Positions 23,860 through 31,415 are shown, counted from the first letter of the stretch. The stretch is 41,753 bases of DNA from a virus (IMGVR_UViG_3300025097_000014:1-41753), one strand, 5' to 3'. Numbers and translations: made by a program. Notes: a model not told the origin generated them from the sequence alone.

Positions 23860-24126
23860 ATGAACATCAGAGACTATCGAGAGAGTTTGCCTGGCAAAAA
23901 CACTCGCGTTGCTTTCTGTCGATGGATTAACGATTATCTTGCTCAGAGACGCCTCAACATTTCGATTCCTTATTTGAGGGATCTGGAGAGTGGCCGGTCT
24001 GTACCGTCCCTTGCTCTTGCTATCGCGGTTGAGGATGCAACTGGAAGCAGGGTTAAGGTTCGGGACTGGCCCGGTCTTTTTAAGCGAAAGCATCGCCAAA
24101 TAAGGAGGAATGATGCTGTTGTCTGA
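23860..24126 (+). CDS. small HTH (Cro/XRE-like) regulator
   Basis: This is an 88-residue basic protein. Residues about 15-55 (VAFCRWINDYLAQRRLNISIPYLRDLESGRSVPSL) have the Cro/CI-type helix-turn-helix pattern, with an ExGRxxPS turn typical of the fourth helix in XRE-type regulators. It is transcribed away from the recombination operon, and AGGGGTG precedes the ATG. The palindrome just upstream suggests that it controls its own gene and the divergent exonuclease/RecT genes. Whether the phage is temperate cannot be told; no integrase is in the window. Confidence 0.7.
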   Translation: MNIRDYRESLPGKNTRVAFCRWINDYLAQRRLNISIPYLRDLESGRSVPSLALAIAVEDATGSRVKVRDWPGLFKRKHRQIRRNDAVV

Positions 24127-24373
24127 TATTGAACTTCGTGATCTGAAGCGGTCACTTCAAAGCAGGACGCCTGACGTGCTGGGCATTATTAAAAAGCTGT
24201 TCTTGCACATCGATGCAATGAATGCCGCTGCCGCTGCTGCCGCTAAGGCCGCTGCTGCCGCTAAGGCTAAAGCTGCCAGGGCACCCGCCAAGAAGGCACC
24301 TGCCAAGAAGGCACCTGCCAAGAAGCCTGCTGCTAAGAAGCCTGCTGCTAAGAAGTCCACAGCAAAGAAGTAG
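24113..24373 (+). CDS. histone H1-tail-like Ala/Lys-rich DNA-binding protein
   Basis: This is an 86-residue protein; ATG 24113 is preferred over 24110 because AAGGAGG (24102-24108) is then 4 nt away. Residues 1-35 form a leucine-rich helical head (IELRDLKRSLQ...IIKKLFLHID). The rest is almost wholly Ala, Lys and Pro with PAKKA and PAAKK repeats, like the C-terminal tail of histone H1 and bacterial HU/Hc1-type extensions. Such tails bind DNA backbone without sequence preference. The head might dimerise. It overlaps the regulator gene by 14 nt, so both are co-expressed. Confidence 0.7.
   Translation: MLLSDIELRDLKRSLQSRTPDVLGIIKKLFLHIDAMNAAAAAAAKAAAAAKAKAARAPAKKAPAKKAPAKKPAAKKPAAKKSTAKK
24285..24352 (+). 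repeat. 15-bp tandem repeats encoding PAKKA/PAAKK
   Basis: Two related 15-bp units, GCCAAGAAGGCACCT and AAGCCTGCTGCTAAG, each occur about twice in tandem. They encode the Lys/Ala/Pro tail of the H1-like protein. Such in-frame repeats can change number by slippage without breaking the frame. Confidence 0.7.
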
Positions 24374-24375
24374 CG

Positions 24376-24585
24376 TTATGCCTCTGGGATCTCGCGCAGG
24401 TTTTGCGCGAACTGGAGGGCCGCAAACGTCTGTTGAAGCGCAAACTCGATATTGAGGATGCGCTTCACTTCTTTCATAGTTGGGCCGTCAGCGATAACAT
24501 CGTCTTCATCATCACGGATGGTCCACCCCTTTTCTGTTGGGGTGATTGACCATCCTTCCGGTAACAGCTTCAGCAGTTCGTGCAT
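24376..24585 (-). CDS. unknown small protein downstream of the helicase
   Basis: This is a 69-residue protein; ATG 24585 (MHELLKLLPEGWSI) follows AGGTGA at 6 nt, a ribosome binding site that lies in the last codons of the helicase gene. A TTG at 24603 is a weaker alternative. It is acidic, with GWTIRDDEDDVIADG in the middle and a helical end. It converges with the H1-like gene, leaving only 2 bp between the stops. No family was recognised. Confidence 0.65.
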   Translation of the reverse strand: MHELLKLLPEGWSITPTEKGWTIRDDEDDVIADGPTMKEVKRILNIEFALQQTFAALQFAQNLREIPEA

Positions 24586-24589
24586 TTTT

Positions 24590-25963
24590 TCACCTACATC
24601 CAAGACGAGTATAAAGCTTTAATCTCTTTCGTGCGATTCCTCTGAGAGAGCCCGGCTCATCAACAAGATCAATCACCATGGGCTCTTTCTTATCAGGGTG
24701 CGGGCGCATGACGCGACCGATCCGTTGCTGCACACGGTTGAGGGCTTTTGATGGAGTAGTCAACATGACGGTATCCAGGCCCGGAAGATCGAGCCCTTCA
24801 TCAGCAACGGTTGTGGCGCAAATGACATCGATTTCTCTTGCGTTGGCTTGCTCTAAGATCGCTTCTCTTTTCTTCTTTGGAACACTACCAATAAATGCAA
24901 CAGCTTTTAGGCTGTATTCAGAGAGTTGTTCTGCCAGGAATATGCAGTGGTCTACCCGGTCAGAAAGAACCAAGACCTGCCTGCCATCATCCACCGCAGC
25001 AAGGACCCGGTGTACGATGGTAACATTTCTATCTTCATCAGTGGTCATCTGTGTAATGAGCTTCGGCCACTCCTGTCCTCTCTTCTCTGGCTCCCACCCT
25101 GTGTTGAGCCATTCAATGCGTGGTGCCACCACTTGGCCATCAGCGGCCAGCATCTTTGTGTCGATAGAAAACACCGCCGACCCCAAGTGCCAATGCAGCA
25201 GGTCTGTCAGCCCGTCTGGTCTGTTTGGCGTGGCGGTCAGCCCCAGCCGGTATCGCGCAGGGACGGTAACCATAACGGCACAGAAGGTTGTGGCAGGAAC
25301 ATGGTGTGCTTCATCCACAATGCACAGACCAAACTGCTTGGCCCACTGATAGCGCTCAGACCAGCGCATACGCTCCAGCGTCTGGAACGTGGCGATAACG
25401 ATTCGGCCTGAGTCGTCCTTCTTCCCGCCCCCGTAGAGGGTCGCTGTTACGCCAAGAATCTGTCGGCACCTATCAAGCCACTGAGATGCAAGGTCGCGGG
25501 TGTGGACCAGCACAAGGGCTTTTGTGTCGACCTTAGTTGCAGCGGCGAGACCCATGACGGTCTTGCCAGCACCACAAGGGGCAACAATGACACCTTCACC
25601 GCCAGCCATGGACCACGCATGCACCGCGTCCTTCTGGTAGTCACGAAGGTTGATGCTTGACCGCAGCTTGATGGGGTCAGCGTCTGGTGCGCCCCTCATG
25701 TCTCGCATTTCCAGACCATAGGCGGACAAGTCCACGCACCGTGGCACGGACAAGCCACCGGCCCATGGGTGCTCCGGTGGGATCTCCTGACACCCGTTGA
25801 TGTGGGCGTCTGGCATGGTGACCCACTTGCCCCTGTTTCGTAGGGCCTGTGCCTGCCTGTAGGCCGGGTTTGGAAGCTTCAGCTTGTTTCTGACCCGCTG
25901 TACTGCCGGGCTGTTTGGTGGGAGAAACTTGGCCCCACCAATCACACAAAGGTTTTCATTCAT
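24590..25963 (-). CDS. superfamily 2 DNA helicase (DEAH type)
   Basis: This is a 457-residue helicase. LRDYQ (106-110) acts as a Q-like motif, G-A-G-K-T (131-135) is Walker A, D-E-A-H (217-220) is motif II, T-A-T-P (243-246) is motif III, and the second RecA domain has VADEGLDLPGLD (motif V) and QQRIGRVMRP (motif VI). This resembles UvsW/RadD-type phage helicases that remodel recombination and replication forks. The N-terminal 100 residues are an unassigned substrate-binding region. I chose ATG 25963, preceded by GGTGA; it starts inside the last bases before the VapE stop. It is part of a primase-VapE-helicase set. Confidence 0.9.
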   Translation of the reverse strand: MNENLCVIGGAKFLPPNSPAVQRVRNKLKLPNPAYRQAQALRNRGKWVTMPDAHINGCQEIPPEHPWAGGLSVPRCVDLSAYGLEMRDMRGAPDADPIKLRSSINLRDYQKDAVHAWSMAGGEGVIVAPCGAGKTVMGLAAATKVDTKALVLVHTRDLASQWLDRCRQILGVTATLYGGGKKDDSGRIVIATFQTLERMRWSERYQWAKQFGLCIVDEAHHVPATTFCAVMVTVPARYRLGLTATPNRPDGLTDLLHWHLGSAVFSIDTKMLAADGQVVAPRIEWLNTGWEPEKRGQEWPKLITQMTTDEDRNVTIVHRVLAAVDDGRQVLVLSDRVDHCIFLAEQLSEYSLKAVAFIGSVPKKKREAILEQANAREIDVICATTVADEGLDLPGLDTVMLTTPSKALNRVQQRIGRVMRPHPDKKEPMVIDLVDEPGSLRGIARKRLKLYTRLGCR

Positions 25964-25967
25964 GCTT

Positions 25968-27308
25968 TCACCATTTACCTGTTTCACCAAAAGGAATCTC
26001 GATTACTTTCTCTCTCGATCGCCACTCGTAAATACGTTTACCACCCTTACGGCCCCTCTTGCGCTCATACCCAAGGTCGCGCATCACTTCACCGATACGC
26101 ATCTCTGCGCTTCTGGTCATCTGGTTAGCCTCAAGCTTCAGCCCGTTCTCCAAGATGTTCCTTGTAGTGACTGAGGCTGAGTTTCCGACCAGCCAGTCAG
26201 AGATGCGCTCCATCCATGGGTCTACGTGACGGTATTGCTCGCTCTCTTCTGAAAGAGATTTGGATACCTCATCCTCAAGCCACCACCTTTCACCAGCGTT
26301 GAACTCTATGATGGCCTCTGCCCACAGTTGGTTGCGGTTTCTTGCAACCCACTCGATATCAATATCCCCAACCTTGACGGGCCAGTACCGACGCGACCCC
26401 GTCTGGTCATTGATAAACTGGGCCTCGTTAGTTGTCCCCGCAAAGCAGACGTGCCTCTTTACAGTCACTGCGTGTCGGCCATAGGCTGGGCGGTAGACAT
26501 CCTCTTGAGCGCTCAAGAAAGCCTTGGTTGCCGAGTTAGCTGACCGCCGAACAGAGTCAAGTTCAGCTACCTCATAGATCCATGCGCGACGAATCTGGGT
26601 GTACGCGTTGGGTGACCCGATGTCGATAGGGGTGTCAGCAAAGAACCGCGTGGACGCCAACGTCCTGAGCAAAGTGCTCTTCTTTGCCCCTTGTTTTCCA
26701 ATAAGTATCAAGACACAATCGGCCTTGCAGCCGGGCGTCATTGCCCTTGCTATCGCTTGGATAAGCCATCTCCGCCCTATCTCTCGATGAAGCTCAGTAT
26801 CTTCACAGCCCGTAGCCTTGATTATCCAGTCGTGGAGCCTGGATGTCTCGTCCCAATGCTTCTGATTTAACCAATCGTGAAGAGGATTTTTCTTGTTTCG
26901 GTTGCCAACAAACGAGGTCATCTCTTTGACGGCTTCGGTTCCGACTTTCATCTGATACACCTGGTCGAGCCACAGCATGATTTCCGTGTCGTCCACGTCT
27001 TCATACTCACGGTCATCAATCATGAGTGAACCGGCAAAATCATTGAGCCAGATGCGTGTTTTCCATCTCTTGTCGTAGGTCAGGATGAGGAAGATGTTTC
27101 GGCGGCTGGCCTTAGCTTGTCCAGTTAGGTTGCCTTGCTTGTCCTTGTACTGCTCCAGCCTGTTGAGTGCGGCTGGGTCGGGGTCATCGTCCCCCAGATA
27201 CGCCTTGTCGTCTGGATTGTCTCCAGTAACGGACCCTTGAACAACAGATAGCTTCAGCATGTTTCGTAGTGTTTGATTTCCACGTAGGGTCTCATCCAAG
27301 TCTGACAT
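25968..27308 (-). CDS. VapE-type replicative helicase/ATPase (SF3-like)
   Basis: This 446-residue protein has the virulence-associated E core: Walker A G-K-Q-G-A-K-K-S-T (204-212), Walker B-like WIYEVAELD (243-251) and GTTNEAQF (291-298) followed by GSRRYWPV. VapE proteins occur in phages and satellites next to primases and probably unwind the origin. The C-terminal ~75 residues contain EMRIGEVMRDLG and GGKRIYEW, a winged-helix-like module also found in the protein at 30424. The ATG overlaps the primase stop (TGATG). Reaction: ATP-driven strand separation, inferred from the family. Confidence 0.9.
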   Translation of the reverse strand: MSDLDETLRGNQTLRNMLKLSVVQGSVTGDNPDDKAYLGDDDPDPAALNRLEQYKDKQGNLTGQAKASRRNIFLILTYDKRWKTRIWLNDFAGSLMIDDREYEDVDDTEIMLWLDQVYQMKVGTEAVKEMTSFVGNRNKKNPLHDWLNQKHWDETSRLHDWIIKATGCEDTELHREIGRRWLIQAIARAMTPGCKADCVLILIGKQGAKKSTLLRTLASTRFFADTPIDIGSPNAYTQIRRAWIYEVAELDSVRRSANSATKAFLSAQEDVYRPAYGRHAVTVKRHVCFAGTTNEAQFINDQTGSRRYWPVKVGDIDIEWVARNRNQLWAEAIIEFNAGERWWLEDEVSKSLSEESEQYRHVDPWMERISDWLVGNSASVTTRNILENGLKLEANQMTRSAEMRIGEVMRDLGYERKRGRKGGKRIYEWRSREKVIEIPFGETGKW

Positions 27309-28369
27309 CAGGTCTCCTGACCACTCATCGGCATTCTATAAACAGGGTGGTCAGCGAGTTGCTTGGCAATGATCTCGGCGTACTCGTGTCCTGCTTTGTC
27401 AGCATCAGTAGCAATAAAGATGTTTAGGTTTTTGGGGATTTTTAGGTTTTTTAGCTGCCTGAAACAGCCCGATGTTCCGGCGATTATCGGTAAATCGAGC
27501 CCTTCATTCATAGCAGTAAGCGTTGCTCGAAGAAAGTCGGTAAAACCTTCGCAGACCATTAAGCCTGGAACATCCTCACCGAAATCCATAGGATCACCAC
27601 GCATCATCTTAACCGCCTTGCGGTTCGCCATAACAAGGCTTCCCGCCCTGTATCCTTTTGGCCACCGCGTCTTCGGCTTTCCGGCCCCATCGGCGCAAGT
27701 GCGGCCATGGATGCTGGCAAATGTCCCGTCCATCTCGTAGACTGGGAGGACTAATCTGTAGTCTACGGCCCAAGACCGTGGCCACCACCCCGGCCACGTG
27801 TAGTCTGTTGGGCATGGCAGGACGCGGGCAAGGTTTAGTCGCGCACATAGGATCGGTGAAAACTCTCGACGAATCATCCAGTCGTTTAGTGGGTTGGAAA
27901 ACTTTGGCGGTAGGTCAAGGCCGTCCACTATTGAGAGGGTGGCTGCCCAAAGCCGCTGCAACTCGTCCTGTGGTGGGCGTTCGTTGTGTTGCTCTGGCTG
28001 CCGTTCATCACGCTTTGGCAGAAGCTTATTGGTCGGCTTGATATAGTCGGCCCCACTGGAGCCGGGGCAAGCGCCACGTTCTGAAAACCAGTCTCGAACA
28101 GTTGATTGCTGGTCTTTGTTGATGTTTCGGAAAAGATTTCCGCAAGTGTTGATTGAGATCAGGTCAACAACGTCACCCTTGGCCCCGCAATGGTGACACA
28201 TCCATCCATAGCCGTCTCTGGTGAAGCCTATCGGCCCACGCTTATCGCTACTTCCACGGGTGACGGCTATACACATTGGGCAGGGTGCCAGGCTATTCCG
28301 TGCAACAGTTAGCCCAACTGCCTTTGCTGCTGCTTTTAGAGAGACTTGTCTTGCTTGCTCAATCCACAT
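27308..28369 (-). CDS. DnaG-like primase (zinc finger plus TOPRIM)
   Basis: This is a 353-residue protein. C30, C33, C58 and C61 form the N-terminal CPMC...CHHC zinc ribbon of DnaG-type primases. The TOPRIM core is visible near the C-terminus: VCEGFTDFL supplies the catalytic Glu and ATDADKAGHEY the D-x-D pair. It lacks the large DnaB-interaction domain of host DnaG, as phage and satellite primases often do. I chose ATG 28369 (MWIEQARQVSL), which fits the family start; a TTG at 28417 would add 16 residues. It synthesises primers for the VapE/helicase set. Confidence 0.88.
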   Translation of the reverse strand: MWIEQARQVSLKAAAKAVGLTVARNSLAPCPMCIAVTRGSSDKRGPIGFTRDGYGWMCHHCGAKGDVVDLISINTCGNLFRNINKDQQSTVRDWFSERGACPGSSGADYIKPTNKLLPKRDERQPEQHNERPPQDELQRLWAATLSIVDGLDLPPKFSNPLNDWMIRREFSPILCARLNLARVLPCPTDYTWPGWWPRSWAVDYRLVLPVYEMDGTFASIHGRTCADGAGKPKTRWPKGYRAGSLVMANRKAVKMMRGDPMDFGEDVPGLMVCEGFTDFLRATLTAMNEGLDLPIIAGTSGCFRQLKNLKIPKNLNIFIATDADKAGHEYAEIIAKQLADHPVYRMPMSGQET

Positions 28370-28398
28370 GGGGGCCCCCGGCTTTTGGCGTGCGAAGT

Positions 28399-28414
28399 CA
28401 CCTCGTAAGAGGTG
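28399..28414. promoter_or_regulatory. hairpin CACCTC-GTAA-GAGGTG upstream of the primase
   Basis: A perfect 6-bp stem with a 4-nt loop lies about 30 bp upstream of the chosen primase ATG. It contains GAGGTG, a ribosome-binding-site-like sequence, so it could influence translation in this leader. Confidence 0.3.
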
Positions 28415-28444
28415 CAAAGATGATCAGTCCTTGCGGGCGATCTA

Positions 28445-28462
28445 TTGGTAGCGTGCTACCAA
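28445..28462. promoter_or_regulatory. perfect 18-bp palindrome TTGGTAGC-GT-GCTACCAA
   Basis: Two 8-bp arms are exact complements around GT, 3 bp after the stop of an HTH protein gene and about 75 bp before the primase start. Without a U-tract it looks more like an operator for a dimeric regulator than a terminator. The adjacent HTH protein is the natural candidate to bind it. Confidence 0.5.
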
Positions 28463-28465
28463 GGC

Positions 28466-28774
28466 TCAACCAAACGACGATTCATCATGGCTATCAGTGA
28501 GTGTGTAGTAAAGGCTCATGTCAGGAGTGACCGTCACAACCATTTTAATGCCGGTTCTGGCATACACTCTGTTGGCGTACAAAACCAGCGCGTCCAGTGA
28601 CGGGCAGTTCTTCTTGCCTTCCTTCTGACGCCAAAGCGTAGAGTAGTTTGCGCCCATGATTTTACTGGCTTGTCGGAAGCTGCCGCCCATGGACTTTACC
28701 AGGGCCATGATGGCAGGCATTGTATTGACTCGATTGGCTGCCGCCGATTCTGCGTTGGCTCGTTTTGTTTCCAT
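28466..28774 (-). CDS. HTH DNA-binding protein
   Basis: This is a 102-residue protein. Residues about 27-70 (KSMGGSFRQASKIMGANYSTLWRQKEGKK) follow a helix-turn-helix pattern of the XRE/phage regulator type, ending in the NCPSLDALVLYANRV helix. The start is ATG 28774, 4 nt after the upstream stop. It lies directly beside an 18-bp palindrome and upstream of the replication genes on the same strand, so control of primase/VapE/helicase expression or origin binding is plausible. Confidence 0.65.
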   Translation of the reverse strand: METKRANAESAAANRVNTMPAIMALVKSMGGSFRQASKIMGANYSTLWRQKEGKKNCPSLDALVLYANRVYARTGIKMVVTVTPDMSLYYTLTDSHDESSFG

Positions 28775-28777
28775 CAC

Positions 28778-29203
28778 TTACTCGTCGCCGCGTAGCTGCT
28801 TGAGTTCCGCTTCCAGCTTGGCCGCCCTCATAAAAAGCTGGCGATAGTCCAACAGCAGCGCCTCCACTTGACCTTGCAGGGATACGATGGTTGCCTCTGC
28901 ATGGCGTTCCCGGTCTCTGTCTCGCTTGACCCACTCGCTGTAAGATTCATGGAGCGCCTTCTCGTTCTTGAGCCAACCCGACGTATCAATGCCTGACCCT
29001 CCGTTGTATTGGTCCATGAATGCTTGACGGCGTTTTGAGTATTTCCGTTTCGCGGTTTCATTCATGCCCAGATAATCCAAACCCTCGCCACTGATATGGT
29101 CCAGCCACGCTTCGCTCGCTGTCCTCCGTAGCCGTCTAAGTTGGTCTTGTCGGGTGTCTTCGTCGATGCCATACAGGCAGCCCGGTTGTAGTGGGTTGCT
29201 CAT
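28778..29203 (-). CDS. unknown coiled-coil protein
   Basis: This is a 141-residue protein; ATG 29203 overlaps the previous stop as ATGA, and the ribosome binding site AAGGGGG lies in the last codons (QGGNK) of the upstream gene. The frame extends upstream but would only shadow that gene. Residues about 85-138 form a long charged coiled coil (RERHAEATIVSLQGQVEALL onward). No enzyme motif is visible. Possible scaffold or regulatory protein. Confidence 0.65.
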   Translation of the reverse strand: MSNPLQPGCLYGIDEDTRQDQLRRLRRTASEAWLDHISGEGLDYLGMNETAKRKYSKRRQAFMDQYNGGSGIDTSGWLKNEKALHESYSEWVKRDRDRERHAEATIVSLQGQVEALLLDYRQLFMRAAKLEAELKQLRGDE

Positions 29204-29460
29204 TTGTTGCCCCCTTGGAGTTGACATAGCGCCGCGTTGATAGCGTCCCGATCTTGTTGTTCCTGATGGGTCAATGCGGGCGCGGGATTTTCTGTTTTCC
29301 ACTTCTGGATCGCATCGTCCTTGCGCGTGTGCCAATCCAGTTGACAGCGCTCCCACTCTTTCCCGTCAAGCATGCGTTGCACGTAGTGTTCCGGGTTTTC
29401 CTTTCTCCACGTTTTCACAAACGCGCTTAGACGTTCCTTCCATGTTTCGTATGCAGTCAC
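29200..29460 (-). CDS. unknown Trp-rich helical protein
   Basis: This 86-residue protein starts at GTG 29460 with AGAGGGA upstream. It has five Trp residues in regular K-x-W or E-x-W settings (ETWKERL, KTWRKENPEHY, KEWERCQLDWH, QKWKTENP), suggesting repeated short helices. It ends QGGNK because its last codons carry the next gene's ribosome binding site. It follows a UUCG hairpin leader. No family was recognised. Confidence 0.6.
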   Translation of the reverse strand: MTAYETWKERLSAFVKTWRKENPEHYVQRMLDGKEWERCQLDWHTRKDDAIQKWKTENPAPALTHQEQQDRDAINAALCQLQGGNK

Positions 29461-29473
29461 GTTGTCCCTCTGC

Positions 29474-29489
29474 GGCCCCCGAAGGGGCC
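29474..29489 (-). promoter_or_regulatory. UUCG tetraloop hairpin in a leader
   Basis: In the minus-strand RNA GGCCCC-UUCG-GGGGCC is a perfect 6-bp stem with the very stable C(UUCG)G loop, 13 nt before the GTG at 29460. No U-tract follows. It may protect or process the mRNA between cistrons. The flanking 125 bp back to the upstream stop (29615) hold no convincing gene. Confidence 0.55.
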
Positions 29490-29614
29490 TGGTTGGGGGT
29501 TAGTTGATTGCTGCCTGTGGGCAGGATAAATGAGGCTTCTATTCGACCACCCACAAGCCTCCCTGCTGGGTCCAAGGGCACAGGATGCACCCCGGTCTTT
29601 CCCCGACCTATTGA

Positions 29615-29857
29615 CTATTTCGCGTGTGTTGCGAGTGAGGCGGCAAGCTCACGAAGCGCTTGCTTGTCCAGCCTGCTGGACCGATAGAACTTCTTGAGCG
29701 GTATGTCATGGACCCTGCGGTAGTTGCTGGCTCGCGTCATCGCAGCGCTCTTGGTCATACCCAGCCTCTCTGAAACCTCCTCCACTGACTCGGCGGTTTG
29801 CCAAGCGGTGATGAAGTCTTGTGCATTCACCTTATTGCCGGTTCTCTTGTGTGCCAT
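29615..29857 (-). CDS. small HTH protein
   Basis: This is an 80-residue basic protein. SVEEVSERLGMTKSAAMTRASNYRRVHDIPLK (about residues 24-55) reads as a helix-turn-helix of the type in resolvases, sigma factors and small phage regulators. GGAGG precedes the ATG by 5 nt. It is 9 bp behind the gene at 29867 and followed by a 154-bp gap with a hairpin. Likely a DNA-binding regulator; target unknown. Confidence 0.65.
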   Translation of the reverse strand: MAHKRTGNKVNAQDFITAWQTAESVEEVSERLGMTKSAAMTRASNYRRVHDIPLKKFYRSSRLDKQALRELAASLATHAK

Positions 29858-29866
29858 AGTGGCCTC

Positions 29867-30361
29867 CTACTTCGCGGCTTCAGTGCCGGATTCGTTGTTG
29901 CTGTCTTCCTCGTCAGTCACCAATGTGGGCTGCCGAACTGCCTCCACCACCTGCGCGGTAAAGCTAATGTTCCCGTCCTTGTGGATGGGCGGAAGCTTCT
30001 CACAAAGCTCCTTGTTCACAATCTGGAGCGCATCACCAATGCCATCCTCTTCCAAGAGCTTGTCCCTGGCTTTCGTGTCCATCGCCACGGCATCGCGGAT
30101 AGCTTCCGTGAGCACTTCGATGGAGCCAGGGCCCGTCACGCCTGAGCGCTTGAGCAGCAGGGCAATGGCTACCTTCCACGGGATGCGGCTGGTGCCCTTG
30201 GAATCAAAGGCTTGGCCTCGCTTGAGAATACCCTTGACTCGAACAAGAGTATTGACCTCGACTTGAGAGTCATTCTCTATAGCGCTGCGGGCCTCCTTGG
30301 ACTCCTTGGTTGATACCGCCTTCATTATGGCGAGAACTTCTTCTGGTGTGAGGTTGTTCAT
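29867..30361 (-). CDS. unknown protein of the early arm
   Basis: This is a 164-residue protein; ATG 30361 (MNNLTPEEVLAIM) is placed after the repeated leader motif CAACAGGACATGAC, giving an AGGA ribosome binding site. The longer frame from 30427 reads through that leader. It is mixed helical with an acidic, Asn/Ser-rich end (DEEDSNNESGTEAAK). No family was recognised. Confidence 0.65.
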   Translation of the reverse strand: MNNLTPEEVLAIMKAVSTKESKEARSAIENDSQVEVNTLVRVKGILKRGQAFDSKGTSRIPWKVAIALLLKRSGVTGPGSIEVLTEAIRDAVAMDTKARDKLLEEDGIGDALQIVNKELCEKLPPIHKDGNISFTAQVVEAVRQPTLVTDEEDSNNESGTEAAK

Positions 30362-30398
30362 GTCATGTCCTGTTGTTGTTGTTGTTGCTTGCTCTGAG

Positions 30399-30427
30399 AG
30401 CTTAGTCACTATGCCTGACTTCGTCAA
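30399..30427 (-). promoter_or_regulatory. sigma70-like promoter TTGACG-N17-TAAGCT
   Basis: The -35 box TTGACG (30427-30422) matches five of six consensus bases; the -10 box TAAGCT (30404-30399) keeps T, A and the final T at ideal 17-nt spacing. It would start an mRNA near 30392, just ahead of the CAA-rich leader of the gene at 29867-30361. Confidence 0.45.
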
Positions 30428-30936
30428 GTTATTTTAGTCGGGAACCACCGGTAACGCCTTGTTCCGTTCACCATGATTCGTCTTGACTGCATACCGAGAG
30501 CCCTGAGTGCGCCAGCGATTCTCATTTCCACGCCGCGCGCGTTGGCCTCGAACTCTTCTTTCGCTATGTCTTTTGCTATCCTCTCTGTTGTGATCTTTAG
30601 ATTGCCTGCTGATGGAGAATGACCCTTGAGCCATTGTTCTACTTGTTGAATGAACTGCGGTTCTGGTGGCCTGCGTTTTGTTCGCCTTCTGTTTGTTTGC
30701 GATGCTGCTATCAGTCCCGACATTAGCTCCCACTTGCTTGGCTTGATGCCATACTTTCCGGTCAGGTAGACAAGTATGCTGGCGAGGTCGTTGTCCCCAA
30801 GCGGCCTACCTTCACGGTGGAGCGTGCCTTTCTGTGTTCGAGTTACTGTTCCAGCAAGCTGCTTGTCGTGCTTTACTGCAAGAAAAACAGCGGTCGCGCC
30901 ATCCGCAGCGGCAACCAGTTCTTTTATGTTTGACAT
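30424..30936 (-). CDS. unknown protein with VapE-like C-terminal winged-helix module
   Basis: This is a 170-residue basic protein. The N-terminal half is unassigned; after an Arg-rich linker (NRRRTKRRPPEP) the C-terminal ~70 residues (WLKGHSPSAG, ITTERIAKDIA, EMRIAGALRALG, NGTRRYRW) closely parallel the end of the VapE protein at 25968, which reads EMRIGEVMRDLG and GGKRIYEW. This suggests a shared nucleic-acid-binding winged helix, so it may recognise the same origin or compete with VapE. AGGAGG precedes the ATG, and a good promoter lies 50-80 bp upstream. Confidence 0.65.
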   Translation of the reverse strand: MSNIKELVAAADGATAVFLAVKHDKQLAGTVTRTQKGTLHREGRPLGDNDLASILVYLTGKYGIKPSKWELMSGLIAASQTNRRRTKRRPPEPQFIQQVEQWLKGHSPSAGNLKITTERIAKDIAKEEFEANARGVEMRIAGALRALGMQSRRIMVNGTRRYRWFPTKIT

Positions 30937-30986
30937 CCTCCCTCCTATTGAGCGGTCGTCTTGTTGTGGTGTTATTCGGTATACCT

Positions 30987-31015
30987 ATCGTATTCGCCAC
31001 ACCCACGTGAGTCAA
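30987..31015 (-). promoter_or_regulatory. sigma70-like promoter TTGACT-N17-TACGAT
   Basis: TTGACT (31015-31010) and TACGAT (30992-30987) are separated by exactly 17 nt in a 108-bp gap upstream of the gene at 30424. The predicted start (about 30980) falls in the 8-bp palindrome GGTATACC (30978-30985), which could be a repressor site. Confidence 0.6.
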
Positions 31016-31044
31016 GTCGGGCATGCGGCGGCAGAGAGAAGCCG

Positions 31045-31299
31045 TCACTCTTCGGGCACCACGTCGGCCCAACCCTGCGGCGGGTTCTCGTATGGAGCAA
31101 GCGCTCCCATCTTGACCGCTACACGGATGAGGCCAGCAAGATCAATGGCGATGGCCCCGGCCTTGTGTGCATCCAGCGGGTCACCTGATGCGTCCGCAGC
31201 ATCGACCTGCTCTTGATTGCAGAGTACCAAGATGGTGCCCTCCATGTTGCTGTAGGTCTTCTCGTCATTGAGGACGACAAGCATGTGTGTTCTTTCCAT
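31045..31299 (-). CDS. unknown small protein
   Basis: This is an 84-residue acidic protein (MERTHMLVVLNDEKTYSN start) with alternating strands and helices and a Pro/Trp-rich end (PYENPPQGWADVVPEE). AAGGA lies 8 nt before the ATG. The 116-bp gap upstream contains a degenerate copy of the CAACAACAGG leader but no further gene that I could support. No family was recognised. Confidence 0.6.
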   Translation of the reverse strand: MERTHMLVVLNDEKTYSNMEGTILVLCNQEQVDAADASGDPLDAHKAGAIAIDLAGLIRVAVKMGALAPYENPPQGWADVVPEE

Positions 31300-31415
31300 C
31301 GTGTGATTCCTTGGTTTAGTTGCCTGTTGTTGAGATTGGGCGGTGGCGATCCAGAGGTGCAGGTCTCCGGTTCAGCCCACGACGCCGCCCGCGCCGTCCC
31401 TTTGGGGAGGGTATG

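Noticed and set aside
29366-29590. 74-codon minus-strand frame covering the UUCG hairpin
   Set aside because: It overlaps the supported gene at 29200-29460 in another frame and runs through the hairpin leader; the start is a GTG without a ribosome binding site.
30368-30390. Run of CAA triplets as a CRISPR or microsatellite repeat
   Set aside because: It is the C/A-rich leader before a ribosome binding site, without spacers or regular repeat units.
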